A stretch of DNA of 64,000 nt, taken from contig NZ_NRRU01000005.1 of NCBI RefSeq assembly GCF_016583785.1, positions 1-64,000 of the forward strand. Direction: 5' to 3'. The notes under the pieces were generated by a model that worked only from the letters and a program-made list of their open reading frames with translations, made no database searches and was not told the origin of the DNA. Source of the DNA: Rubrivivax gelatinosus (GTDB lineage: Bacteria; Pseudomonadota; Gammaproteobacteria; Burkholderiales; Burkholderiaceae_C). This document shows, one piece after another, positions 43,475 through 51,798 of the stretch (positions are counted from its first letter, which is position 1; every line of letters begins with the position of its first letter). Made by a program: the position numbers and the translations under genes.

Positions 43475-44593
43475 ATGTCCCGTACTTCCCGTGTCCTGCG
43501 TTCGCTGCTCGCTGCCGGCGCCGCCACCGTGGCCTTCGCCGCGGGCGCGCAGGGCGCCGAGCCCAAGGTCCTGAACATCTACAACTGGGCCGAGTACATC
43601 GCCGAAGACACGCTCAAGAACTTCGAGAAGGAAACCGGCATCAAGGTCCGGTACGACATCTTCGACAGCAACGAGATCCTGCACGCCAAGCTGGTGGCCG
43701 GGAAGACGGGCTACGACATCGTCGTGCCGGGCGCGCACTTCGCGAAGGCGCAGATCGAAGGCGGCCTGTTCCAGAAGCTCGACAAGTCGCTGCTGCCGAA
43801 CTGGAAGAACCTGGACCCGGCGGTGCTCGAGCAGATGGCCAAGGTCGACCCGGGCAACCAGTACCTCGTCGACTGGCTCTGGGGCTACGTCACCGTCGGC
43901 ATCAACGTGAAGAAGGTGAAGGCCGCACTCGGCTCGACGCCGCTGCCGGCCAACGCCTGGGACCTGCTGTTCAAGCCCGAGTACGCAAGCAAGCTGAAGG
44001 GCTGCGGCGTCAGCATGCTGGACTCGGCCTCCGAGGTGCTGCCGGTGGCGATGATCTACGCCGGCAAGCCGGCCTACAGCCACGCCGCCAAGGACTACGA
44101 CGCCGCGCGCGCGGCGCTCGCCAAGGCGCGCCCGAACATCACGCGCTTCTCGTCCTCGGGCTACATCGACGAGATGGCCAACGGCTCGCTGTGCCTGGTG
44201 ATGGGCTACGCCGGCGACATGAACATCGCACGCCAGCGTGCGATCGACAGCAAGACGGGCGTCGAGATCCAGGTGCTGATCCCGCCCAGCGGCGCGACGA
44301 TGTTCTTCGACTCGATGGCGATCCCCAAGGACGCCGAGCACCCGAAGAACGCGCACCTCTTCATCAACTACATCCTGCGCCCCGAGGTGCACGCCAGCCT
44401 GACGAACAAGGTCTTCTACGCCAACCCGAACGCGGCGTCGAAGAAGTTCGTGAAGAAGGACGTGGCGTCCAACCCGACGGTCTTCCTGTCGGCCGATGAC
44501 ATGAAGAAGCTGACATCGCCGGACGCCGTGCCGCAGGACATCCGCCGCGTGCAGACGCGCATCTTCACGGCCTTCAAAGCGGGGGCGAAATAA
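43475..44593 (+). CDS. potF: Spermidine/putrescine-type periplasmic binding protein (PotF family)
   Basis: The 372-residue product has a signal peptide (1-28, ending QGA|EP) and the family 1-like PotD/PotF blocks: KVLNIYNWAEYIAEDTLKNFEKETGI, VRYDIFDSNEIL, YDIVVPGAHF, WGYVTVGINVKKV, and NGSLCLVMGYAGD near the polyamine contacts. GGAGGAAATC lies 5 bases before the ATG. It is probably a putrescine or other polyamine receptor. No Pot permease genes follow; the next gene is a DUF924 protein. Its TAA overlaps the downstream start region. Confidence 0.92.
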   Translation: MSRTSRVLRSLLAAGAATVAFAAGAQGAEPKVLNIYNWAEYIAEDTLKNFEKETGIKVRYDIFDSNEILHAKLVAGKTGYDIVVPGAHFAKAQIEGGLFQKLDKSLLPNWKNLDPAVLEQMAKVDPGNQYLVDWLWGYVTVGINVKKVKAALGSTPLPANAWDLLFKPEYASKLKGCGVSMLDSASEVLPVAMIYAGKPAYSHAAKDYDAARAALAKARPNITRFSSSGYIDEMANGSLCLVMGYAGDMNIARQRAIDSKTGVEIQVLIPPSGATMFFDSMAIPKDAEHPKNAHLFINYILRPEVHASLTNKVFYANPNAASKKFVKKDVASNPTVFLSADDMKKLTSPDAVPQDIRRVQTRIFTAFKAGAK

Positions 44594-45150
44594 GCTCCCC
44601 GGCCGCGGTCATCGGCTTCTGGTTCGGCCCGCCGCCCTACGAGCAGCGGGCCGGCTGGTTCCGCAAGAGCGAGGCCTTCGACCGCCTGGTGGCCGAACGT
44701 TTCGGCGCCGAGGTCGAAGCCGCGCTCGCCGGCACGCTGGCGCAGGTCTGGGCGGCCGAGCCGCTGGCCGAGATCCTGCTGCTCGACCAGTTCACGCGCA
44801 ACATCTTCCGCGGCAGCGCGCGCGCCTTCGCCGGCGACGCCCGCGCGCTGCAGCTGGCGCAGCAGCTGGTGGCGAGCGGCGAACACCTCGATCTGCCACC
44901 GATGCAGCGCTGGTTCGCCTACCTGCCCTTCGAACACGCCGAAGACCTGGCGCTGCAGGACGAATCGGTGCGCCTGTTCGGCGCGCTGGCGGCCGAGGAC
45001 CCGGGCCTGGCCGGAGCGCTCGACTACGCGCAGCGCCATCACGAGGTGATCCGTCGTTTCGGCCGCTTCCCGCATCGCAACGCGCTGCTGGGGCGCAGCG
45101 ACACCGCTGCCGAGATCGAATACCTGGCCCAGCCGGGCGCCGGTTTCTGA
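44590..45150 (+). CDS. DUF924 family protein with non-canonical (ATA) start
   Basis: The 186-residue product (from ATA 44590) matches DUF924: N-terminal SSPAAVIGFWFGPPP, GWFRKSEAFDRLV, LLLDQFTRNIFRGSARAFAGD, and the C-terminal RRFGRFPHRNALLGRSDT. No ATG, GTG or TTG is in frame upstream of the conserved N-terminus; the first is GTG 44689, which would lose about 33 residues including the GFWFG block. ATA at 44590 overlaps potF's TAA and sits exactly where ATGA coupling would put an ATG. Likely either a rare AUA start, a mutation, or a sequence error. Role unknown. Confidence 0.8.
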   Translation: MSSPAAVIGFWFGPPPYEQRAGWFRKSEAFDRLVAERFGAEVEAALAGTLAQVWAAEPLAEILLLDQFTRNIFRGSARAFAGDARALQLAQQLVASGEHLDLPPMQRWFAYLPFEHAEDLALQDESVRLFGALAAEDPGLAGALDYAQRHHEVIRRFGRFPHRNALLGRSDTAAEIEYLAQPGAGF

Positions 45151-45192
45151 ACCGGCGCCAGACGGCGTGAGCGCCCGGCTCTCGCCCCCCTC

Positions 45193-45519
45193 TCAGTGGT
45201 CCTCGAGCCGGGTGTGCACGCCTTCGGCGGGTTCACCGGTGTCCGGGTCCAGCCAGTCGGCGATGCCGATCTCCTGCTCGGCTTCGAACAAGGTCTCGCA
45301 GGGTTCGATCTCGCCGTCGCTGGCGGCTTCCATCGCCGCCAGGGCCTCGTCCTCGCTGGCGTAGGGGCCGAACTGCTGCCGGCCGGCGTCGGCCAGCCAG
45401 TACCAGCCGTCGGGCCGTTGCACGAGTTCACCGTCGCCCGGAGGGGTGGCGTCCAGCGACGCCTCATCCTCGATTGCGGCCGGCACGAATCGCGTGGGGG
45501 TCTGGACTTGCGGCTTCAT
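45193..45519 (-). CDS. Acidic hypothetical protein (108 residues)
   Basis: The product is acidic (many Asp and Glu) with a central GWYWLADAGRQQFGPYASEDEALAAM block of aromatic and Gly residues resembling a small all-beta or SH3-like fold, then DWLDPDTGEPAEGVHTRLEDH. Start ATG 45519 is preceded by GAGGAG. I do not recognise a family by name. It flanks the putative oriC on the left. Confidence 0.7.
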   Translation of the reverse strand: MKPQVQTPTRFVPAAIEDEASLDATPPGDGELVQRPDGWYWLADAGRQQFGPYASEDEALAAMEAASDGEIEPCETLFEAEQEIGIADWLDPDTGEPAEGVHTRLEDH

Positions 45520-45814
45520 CACTCGTACTCCTCTTGGACGAAGCCATTCTGAACCTCGCACCGGGCGGCGCAAGGTGCCCGACAAGCGCGTGGCAGCAAG
45601 GCTGTCCGGGGCCGCCAAAGCCTGCTAAGGTCTGAGATCGATCCGCTGCACACCCGCTGCAGCAGACCCGGCCGCCGCAACCGGCGGCCGACACGGCAGC
45701 CACGCTGCTGCCGTCCGTTTAGGCGCGCACCGCGCCTGCCACCGCCGCATCCAGCCGCGGCCAGCACCCGATTTTTCGCCCCAGGCCCGCGCCATCGTCA
45801 ACGCTGACGGCGAC

Positions 45815-45823
45815 TTTTCCACA
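45815..45823 (+). other. DnaA box variant TTTTCCACA
   Basis: TTTTCCACA differs from the consensus TTATCCACA at one base. Leftmost box in the cluster. Confidence 0.6.
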
Positions 45824-45868
45824 GCTTGTTCTCAACGCATCTGCCGTCACCGAGCCCGAATGCCGTCT

Positions 45869-45877
45869 TGTGGACAA
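45869..45877 (-). other. DnaA box variant TTGTCCACA
   Basis: TGTGGACAA on the plus strand equals TTGTCCACA on the minus strand, one mismatch from TTATCCACA. It is the only minus-oriented box. Confidence 0.65.
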
Positions 45878-45908
45878 ACCTGGGGACGGATGGCGAACAA
45901 GTCATGGC

Positions 45909-45917
45909 TTATCCACA
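45909..45917 (+). other. DnaA box TTATCCACA (perfect)
   Basis: Exact match to the high-affinity DnaA consensus, embedded in GGCTTATCCACAGGCC. Confidence 0.85.
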
Positions 45918-45938
45918 GGCCGATCGCGTCCGCCGGAC

Positions 45939-45947
45939 TTGTCCAGA
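45939..45947 (+). other. DnaA box variant TTGTCCAGA
   Basis: Two mismatches from TTATCCACA; oriented like the perfect box. Confidence 0.5.
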
Positions 45948-46026
45948 AACACGAACGCCGGCAAAAGTGCCCGGCCCACAGCGTTTGCGGCGCTGCAAGC
46001 CATTGAAAACAAAGAAGAAGTCAGGC

Positions 46027-46035
46027 TTGTCCCCA
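46027..46035 (+). other. DnaA box variant TTGTCCCCA (proximal to the trio)
   Basis: Two mismatches from the consensus. It sits 6 bases before the GC block and 15 bases before the trio, the position expected for the box that loads DnaA onto the single strand. Confidence 0.5.
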
Positions 46036-46264
46036 GAACAGGCCGGCCCCTACTACGACTACCAGTTAGAAAGATGAAGCTAATACTGAATAACAGCCGC
46101 GGTGCGCGCGCGTTTTTCCGGGGTGCCGGCGCTGCATCGCGGCGGCCGCGAAAAATCGCGTTGTGAACGGGAAAGAAGAGCGCCGTCAGGAAGACAGCGC
46201 CGTCTGCGCGTTGGCAGCGGCGGCTTCGAAGACGATGAAGCGCGGAGCGGGCGCTGCGCGCCGG

Positions 46265-47113
46265 CTACTGGATGTCCGAGGCCTCGGCCCAGGTCTCGTG
46301 GCGCGGGGTCTCGCCGTTGGCCAGCTCGAAGGCCCAGCGCGACGCGAGTACACGCACACGTTCGACGTTGGCCGGCAATGGCGTGCCGCAGACCGTGCGG
46401 CCCAGCCAGTCGCTGTCTTCGCCTTCGGCGTCGACATGGGTCGAACCGGCACCCATGCTCACGCCGACGAAGCCCTCGTGGCCCGCGGCCAGCGACTCGG
46501 CACGCAACTGCCGCAGCACCGGCATCGCGCTCTGCTCGGCGTTGCAGCCGCTGGCCGCGGCCGCGATCGCGAGGATCGGGCGCTCGCCAGCGCGCGAAAT
46601 GGCACGCAGCTGTTCAGCAAAGCCCTTGACCGGCACTGGATCGAGCAGCAGCGCACCGGCCAGGCGGTCCGGAGCGGCCGCGTCCAGACGCCAGCCCAGG
46701 CGTGCGGCGAAGGCGGCACCCGCCGAATGCCCGCCGACGACGATGCGCTGCGGGATAGCGCGGCCGTCGGGCAGGCGCAGGCCGGCCAGCAGCGCGGTCG
46801 CCATCGTGTCGGCCAGGTCGGGGTTGCCGTAGGCCATGTCGGCGTCCACGCACAGCGTCGCCAGGCCTTGTTTCGCGATGCGGCGTGTGGTCTCGCGCAG
46901 ATTGGCGCAGCTGCGCGTGAAGCCGTGCTGCAGCACCAGCAGCGCGGTCGGTTCGCCCACCGGCAGCGCCCATTCGGCGGCGTAGCTGCGGCCACCCAGT
47001 TCGAGCGCTGGTGTCGGCGTGATGCTTCCGGTCGTCGGCCCTGGCACGCTCGCACAACCGGTCAGACCGATGGTGAGCGCACGGACCAGCAGACGCTTGA
47101 AGGACTTGAACAC
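46265..47113 (-). CDS. Alpha/beta-hydrolase lipoprotein
   Basis: The 282-residue product (GTG 47113) has a lipoprotein signal (FKSFKRLLVRALTIGLTGC, lipobox LTGC) and an alpha/beta hydrolase core: LLVLQHGFTRS, Ser nucleophile in VVGGHSAGAAFAARLG, and a late AEGEDSDW region with conserved acidic residues. GHSAG supports a serine hydrolase or dienelactone-type enzyme. Start choice is uncertain: the frame continues to 47212 but only the GTG places the lipobox near the N-terminus. It flanks the putative oriC on the right. Confidence 0.82.
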   Translation of the reverse strand: MFKSFKRLLVRALTIGLTGCASVPGPTTGSITPTPALELGGRSYAAEWALPVGEPTALLVLQHGFTRSCANLRETTRRIAKQGLATLCVDADMAYGNPDLADTMATALLAGLRLPDGRAIPQRIVVGGHSAGAAFAARLGWRLDAAAPDRLAGALLLDPVPVKGFAEQLRAISRAGERPILAIAAAASGCNAEQSAMPVLRQLRAESLAAGHEGFVGVSMGAGSTHVDAEGEDSDWLGRTVCGTPLPANVERVRVLASRWAFELANGETPRHETWAEASDIQ

Positions 47114-47461
47114 GCGAGGGGCTCGGGCCGCGACGGGCGACGCCGGCAGGGCCGCAAGGCAAGCCGGATTCCCGGTGGCGTCGTGGTCGGCGGTGTCGGT
47201 GGTGGGCGGCATGGCGGCTCGAGTTCCTGATTCTCTTCATCGGCTATTTGCCCTGTGCGAATCAGTGCGAAATGGCAATTTCGGTGTGAACTGATACACG
47301 CAGGCCACGGCTGATCCCCTGAACCCGGGGGGTGAACGCTGGAATACCCGAATCTGGCTCAAGGCTTGCGACAGCGGGCGTCCGCAACATCCACCCGGGG
47401 CCGGATCACCCGGCAGTTCAACGCGTCGGTCACGCGTGTCACGCCGCCGCCCCAGGGGGAG
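47114..47461. other. 348-base divergent intergenic region
   Basis: No gene is seen. It contains a less GC-rich portion (about 47223-47300) with a direct repeat GTGCGAA at 47255-47261 and 47265-47271 (10-base period), which could be a regulator site for the lipoprotein hydrolase or the GGDEF gene. No convincing promoter consensus. Confidence 0.4.
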
Positions 47462-48955
47462 ATGAGATTGAGACCGGAAACCATCGTCTGGATCGTTCCA
47501 GACGACATGGGCGACGCCGACGCGTCGCCGGCCGCGCTGCGTGCGCTCGGCTATACCGTCATCGAAGCGCCACTGGCCACCGCACCGCGGCTGGCTGCCG
47601 ACCTGCGCGTGCTGCCGACCTCACCGCTGGCGGACGAAGCCGCGCTGCGCGCCGCCTGTGCCGGCGACCGCCGGCCGACGCTGGTGCTGGCCCACGACGC
47701 CGGCTGCGAAGCGATCGCACTCGAGGTCAGCGACCTGCGCGACGAGGTCGTGCGTCTGCCGCAGTCGCCCGAACACCTGGCCGCGCGCATAGACCGGCTG
47801 GTGCGCCGTGACCGCGACTCGGCCTGGCTGCACCGCGACATCCTCACCGGGCTGCTGAACCGGCGCGCATTCGGCCAGCGGCTGCGCAAGGTGCTGGAGG
47901 AGATGCTGCCGGGCGAGGTCCGCGGCCTGGTGCTGCTGGATCTGGACCATTTCAAGCGCATCAACGAACAGTTCGGCCATTCGGTCGGCGACCAGCTGCT
48001 GCGCAGCGCCGCCGAGACCCTGGCCGCCGGCTCCTCGCCCGACGACCCGATAGGCCGCCTCGGTGGCGACGAGTTCGTGCTGCTGCTGACACGCTACGAC
48101 ACCCAGACGCTGCTGAACGACGCCCGTGCGCTGCTGCGCCGGCTGTCCACGCCGCTGCAGGTGCCGTCGATCGGCGACAGCGTCGTGCTGACGGCCAGCG
48201 CCGGCCTGACGCTGCTGCGCCCGCATCTGACCGAAGGCGAGGTCATGCGCCAGGCTGACGCCGCGATGTACGAGGCCAAAGGATCGGGGCGCAACCGGCT
48301 GATGTGTTTCGAAGCCAGCGCCTCCTGCCCGTCGGCACCGGACATCGACGCCGACCTGGAACGTTTCAACGAGGTCACCAAGGTCTTCAGTGACCGCCTG
48401 GCGCGCATCGTCGGCGACATGGGGCGGCGCCTGGTCGAAGGTGCGCGCCGCCAGGCGCTGCAGGACGCGCTGACCGGCGCCCACAACCGGCGCTACTTCG
48501 ACGAACGCCTGGCGCGCGAGGTCACGCAGGCGCAGCGCAACGGCCGGCCGCTGGCGCTGGCGCTGATGGACATCGACGACTTCCACGGCGTCAACGCCGG
48601 CTTCGGCTGGCCTTCGGGCGACGCCGTGCTGCGCGAGTTCGCGACCCTGGCCACCGGCAACGTGCGCCTGGTGGACTGGCTGGCGCGTTACGGCGGCGAG
48701 GAGTTCTGCGTCGTGCTGCCCGACACCGGAATCGACGCCGCGCTGGCGGTGATGGAACGCATCCGCGCGGCCGTCGCCGGCTACCAGTTCCACGCCATCG
48801 ACGGCCGCACGATCCCGGTGACCGTCAGCGTCGGCGTCGCCGCGCTCGGGCCCGAGGACAACACGCCGATCACGCTGGTCGACCGTGCCGGCCGCGCCTG
48901 CCTGCGCGCCAAGGCCGCAGGCAAGGACCGGGTCGTCGCCGCCGGCAGCGCCTGA
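47462..48955 (+). CDS. Diguanylate cyclase with receiver-like N-terminus and two GGDEF domains
   Basis: The 497-residue product has an N-terminal 120-residue domain with receiver-like alternation but no clear phospho-acceptor Asp triad, a first GGDEF domain with the motif at 201-205 (RLGGDEFVLLL), and a second with GGEEF at 411-415 (RYGGEEFCVVL). The second has an RxxD inhibitory site, RLVD at 402-405, five residues before GGEEF; the first lacks one. Both look catalytically plausible, so it may make c-di-GMP from one or both units. GGGGGAG precedes the ATG. It is convergent with the aminopeptidase gene, with a 1-base gap. Confidence 0.9.
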   Translation: MRLRPETIVWIVPDDMGDADASPAALRALGYTVIEAPLATAPRLAADLRVLPTSPLADEAALRAACAGDRRPTLVLAHDAGCEAIALEVSDLRDEVVRLPQSPEHLAARIDRLVRRDRDSAWLHRDILTGLLNRRAFGQRLRKVLEEMLPGEVRGLVLLDLDHFKRINEQFGHSVGDQLLRSAAETLAAGSSPDDPIGRLGGDEFVLLLTRYDTQTLLNDARALLRRLSTPLQVPSIGDSVVLTASAGLTLLRPHLTEGEVMRQADAAMYEAKGSGRNRLMCFEASASCPSAPDIDADLERFNEVTKVFSDRLARIVGDMGRRLVEGARRQALQDALTGAHNRRYFDERLAREVTQAQRNGRPLALALMDIDDFHGVNAGFGWPSGDAVLREFATLATGNVRLVDWLARYGGEEFCVVLPDTGIDAALAVMERIRAAVAGYQFHAIDGRTIPVTVSVGVAALGPEDNTPITLVDRAGRACLRAKAAGKDRVVAAGSA

Positions 48956-48956
48956 T

Positions 48957-51665
48957 TCAGCGCGCCGCCAGGCGTGCGGCGAAGGCTTCCAGCGCCGGCT
49001 GCAGGCGCAGCGCTTCGGCCGCACGCACCCGCGCCTTGAGCTCGATGCGGGTCGCGACACGTTCCGCCGGTGCCTTGCCGGGCGCACCGACCAGCCGCTG
49101 CTGGTCGGCACGCAGCCGGTCCGCCGCCGCCTGCTGGTCGAAACCGGCGGCGCTGCCCGGCAGCAGCCAGGCGCGCGCGCCGAACATCGGCCCGGCCAGT
49201 TCCGCCAGGCGCGGGAACTGCTCGACGACGAAACCGTAGGCCAGTGCCGTGTGCCGCGGCGAGCTGCCCACCAGCTGCGGCAGCGAGGTCGCGATGTTGG
49301 CGGGCAGCGAGCCGTCCAGCGACAGCGCCAGCAGCCGGCGCACGAGTGCCGGCTCGGGCGCCTGTGCCGCCGCCGACGCGTAGAGCCAGCGGTCTTCCTC
49401 GGACGTGGCCGCTTTCAGCCGGCCCAACAGGATCTCGAACCGTGCCGTGTCGGCATGCCTGCCGACGGCCTGGACGACGGCACCTCGCAGTGCCGCCGGC
49501 AGCGGCTGGCGGCCCGAGGCGTCGGCGTCGAAGAGCAGACGCGCCTGTTCCAGCGTCGCCGTGTCGCCGTGCTGCGCGAGATCGGTGATCAGGCCGCTGC
49601 GCAGCGCCTCGATCTCGCTGCTTTCGTACTCAAGGGGCTGCCAGCCGAGGGTGGCGAGTTCCGGTGCCAGCAAGGCGCGAGCAGCCGCGTGCAGCGCCGC
49701 TTCGGCCGGGCTGCCGGCCAGCGTCTCGTCGAGGAAGCCGATCGCCCGCCGCGCCTGGGCGACGAGCGCCGGCCGGCCCGCGCCCTGCACCCGCGGCAGC
49801 TCGGCCAGCAGATCCAGCAGCGCCGCCATCGGCACGCGCCCGGCCTGGGCCAGCGCCAGCGTGTCGGCCAGCAGCGTGGCCTGCGCGGTGGCGGGCAGGC
49901 GGGGGAAGGACTTCAGCAGCGCGGCCTGCGTCGCCGGTGCATAGGCGACGCGGTAGAAACCTTCGCCGCCGGGGTTCAGCAGCGTCGGCGTGTCCGGGCA
50001 GCCAGGCAGCATGAGCGTGCTGCGCTCGCTGTCCATGAGCAGTGCCTGGGTGCTGTCGCCATGGCGCAGCACCAGCGGCAGCTTCCACAGCCCGGGCGCC
50101 GGCCGGCCGTCGAGCATGAAGCGCTGCTGGCTCAGCTCCAGCCGGGTGCGCCCGTTTTCGCAGCGTTCGCTCGCTTCGACCAGCGGGAAACCGGGCTGGT
50201 CGGTCCAGCTTGCCGCGACCGCCGTGACGTCCTCGCCCGAGGCGCGGCCGATGTGGTGCCAGAGGTCGCCGGCGGTCGCGTTCGAGAAGCGGCGCTCGGC
50301 CATGTAGGCGGCCAGCCCGCGCTGGAACGCCTGCGGCCCTATCCACTGCTCGAGCATCGCCAGCACCGCCCCGCCCTTGACGTAGGTGATGTCGTCGAAG
50401 ACGTCGAAGACGCGGTCCTCGGGCACCGCGCCGGAGCGGATCGCACGCGTCGAGCTGCCGGCGTCGCGTGTCATCGCATCGTCTATCGGTCCGCGGCGGC
50501 GCAGCGCGATGTTCCAGTCGGGGTTGAAGCGCTCGGTCGCTTTTTCCTCCATCCAGGTGGCGAAGGCCTCGTTGAGCCAGATCTCCTCCCAGGACGCGGC
50601 GGTCACGAGGTTGCCGAACCACTGGTGCGCGACTTCGTGCGCAACGGTCGAGAAGATGCGCCGGCGCGTGAAGGTGTTGCTGCGCGCCGGGTCGAACAGC
50701 AGCGTGCTCTCGGCGTAGGAGATCAGGCCCCAGTCCTCCATCGCGCCGAAGCGGGTGCTGGGCACCGCCAACTGGTCGAGCTTGGGCAGTGCGTAGGGCA
50801 GACCGAAGTACTCGGTGTAGTAGGGCAGCACCTGCTGCGTGACCGACAGCGCGTAGGCGCCCTGGGCAGCCTTGCCGGGCGCGGTCAGGATGCGCAGCGG
50901 CACGCCGGCGGCCTGGCCGGCGAGCGCATCGAAACGCCCGACCGCCAGCGCGACGAGGTAGCTCGGCATCGGCGGTGTCGGCGCGAAGCGGTGCAGGCGT
51001 TTGCTGCCTTCGTCGACGGTGGCGATCTCGCTGGTGTTGGCGAGCACCTGCAGTTCCGCTGGCGCACGCACCGAGAGTTCGAAGACGGCACGAAACGAGG
51101 GTTCGTCGAAGGCCGGGAAGACCATGCGTGCAAACACCGCTTCGAGCTGGGTCGCGAGCATCGCCCCGGGCTGGCTGCCGCCGTAAGGTGCCCGGAACAG
51201 GCCCGAGCCGCTGCGCTGCACCGCGCCGTCCCAGGCGACTTCCAGCGTGGCGTCGCCGGCGGCCAGCGGCAGGCCGTCTTCGGGCGCGAGACGCCAGGTC
51301 TGGGCCTGGCTGTCGGCCTGCACCACGAGCCGGCGGTCGCCGCCGCTGGTGCGCAGCGTCACGCCTTGGGCAGTCAGCTCATGGGCGTGCAGCAGGATCG
51401 CGGGCACGGTCTCGCGCAGCCGCAGCGTGATCGTCGCCTTGCCGCTGAAACGTTCGGCCGCCGGGTCCAGGTCGAGCACGATCGTGTAGCGCGAAGGCAG
51501 CACCGTCTTGGGCAGATGGCCGGGCGTGCGGTCGAAATCGAAGCGCGGCTGGGCCGGTGCGGCGGCGGCCAGCATCAGCAGCGCGCAGGCCGCGGCGGCG
51601 CGGCGCAGCAGGCAGGCGGATCGGCCGATGCAGGTGCGGATGCGGACGGGACCGAAGTGCGTCAT
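48957..51665 (-). CDS. M1 family periplasmic aminopeptidase (GAMED variant)
   Basis: The 902-residue product has a signal peptide (basic RRAAAACALLMLAAAAPAQ) and the M1 fold: GAMED at 307-311 in place of GAMEN, zinc ligands H343 and H347 in HEVAHQWFG and E366 in WLNEAFATW, and a C-terminal ERAP1-like domain. It removes N-terminal amino acids from peptides in the periplasm. The GAMEN Asn is Asp here, which may alter substrate binding. The ATG (51665) is preceded by GGAGCCCACG. It is convergent with the GGDEF gene. Confidence 0.92.
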   Translation of the reverse strand: MTHFGPVRIRTCIGRSACLLRRAAAACALLMLAAAAPAQPRFDFDRTPGHLPKTVLPSRYTIVLDLDPAAERFSGKATITLRLRETVPAILLHAHELTAQGVTLRTSGGDRRLVVQADSQAQTWRLAPEDGLPLAAGDATLEVAWDGAVQRSGSGLFRAPYGGSQPGAMLATQLEAVFARMVFPAFDEPSFRAVFELSVRAPAELQVLANTSEIATVDEGSKRLHRFAPTPPMPSYLVALAVGRFDALAGQAAGVPLRILTAPGKAAQGAYALSVTQQVLPYYTEYFGLPYALPKLDQLAVPSTRFGAMEDWGLISYAESTLLFDPARSNTFTRRRIFSTVAHEVAHQWFGNLVTAASWEEIWLNEAFATWMEEKATERFNPDWNIALRRRGPIDDAMTRDAGSSTRAIRSGAVPEDRVFDVFDDITYVKGGAVLAMLEQWIGPQAFQRGLAAYMAERRFSNATAGDLWHHIGRASGEDVTAVAASWTDQPGFPLVEASERCENGRTRLELSQQRFMLDGRPAPGLWKLPLVLRHGDSTQALLMDSERSTLMLPGCPDTPTLLNPGGEGFYRVAYAPATQAALLKSFPRLPATAQATLLADTLALAQAGRVPMAALLDLLAELPRVQGAGRPALVAQARRAIGFLDETLAGSPAEAALHAAARALLAPELATLGWQPLEYESSEIEALRSGLITDLAQHGDTATLEQARLLFDADASGRQPLPAALRGAVVQAVGRHADTARFEILLGRLKAATSEEDRWLYASAAAQAPEPALVRRLLALSLDGSLPANIATSLPQLVGSSPRHTALAYGFVVEQFPRLAELAGPMFGARAWLLPGSAAGFDQQAAADRLRADQQRLVGAPGKAPAERVATRIELKARVRAAEALRLQPALEAFAARLAAR

Positions 51666-51766
51666 CGTGGGCTCCGAAGGGCTGAACGACGACTCTAACG
51701 GCAGCCGATCGCCGTGAATCGCCGCCGGCTTGCGCCGGCCATGCGCACACCGGCTTCTGCTGCGGC

Positions 51767-51772
51767 GACAAT
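51767..51772 (+). promoter_or_regulatory. Possible -10 element of the ProQ-family gene
   Basis: GACAAT lies 26 bases before the ATG (51799) in the short gap to the aminopeptidase gene. Confidence 0.4.
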
Positions 51773-51798
51773 CCCCAACCTTTTCCGCGCTGCCTCCC

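Larger units (their letters stand above)
45812..46095. other. Putative chromosomal replication origin (oriC)
   Basis: The region contains at least five DnaA-box-like 9-mers (listed separately), then GGCCGGCCCC (46041-46050), then a DnaA-trio-type stretch CTACTACGACTAC (46050-46062), then AT-rich sequence to 46095. This box / GC-cluster / trio / AT-rich order is the basal unwinding system described for bacterial origins. The AT-rich TAATACTGAATAAC block is unusual in this GC-rich genome and fits a DNA unwinding element. The chromosomal parAB/parS cluster is 24 kb away, consistent with an origin-proximal location. dnaA is not adjacent, which is unusual. Confidence 0.75.
45520..46264. other. 745-base non-coding region holding the putative oriC
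   Basis: No credible reading frame is seen. Base composition changes from GC-rich to AT-rich toward the right. The right two-thirds carry the DnaA-box cluster, GC block, DnaA-trio and AT-rich strand-opening region. The left third (45520-45775) is GC-rich and without recognisable features. Confidence 0.7.

Noticed and set aside
48885-51698. Plus-strand open frame of 937 codons opposite the M1 aminopeptidase
   Set aside because: Arg/Gln/Gly-rich antisense translation of a well-supported minus-strand gene.
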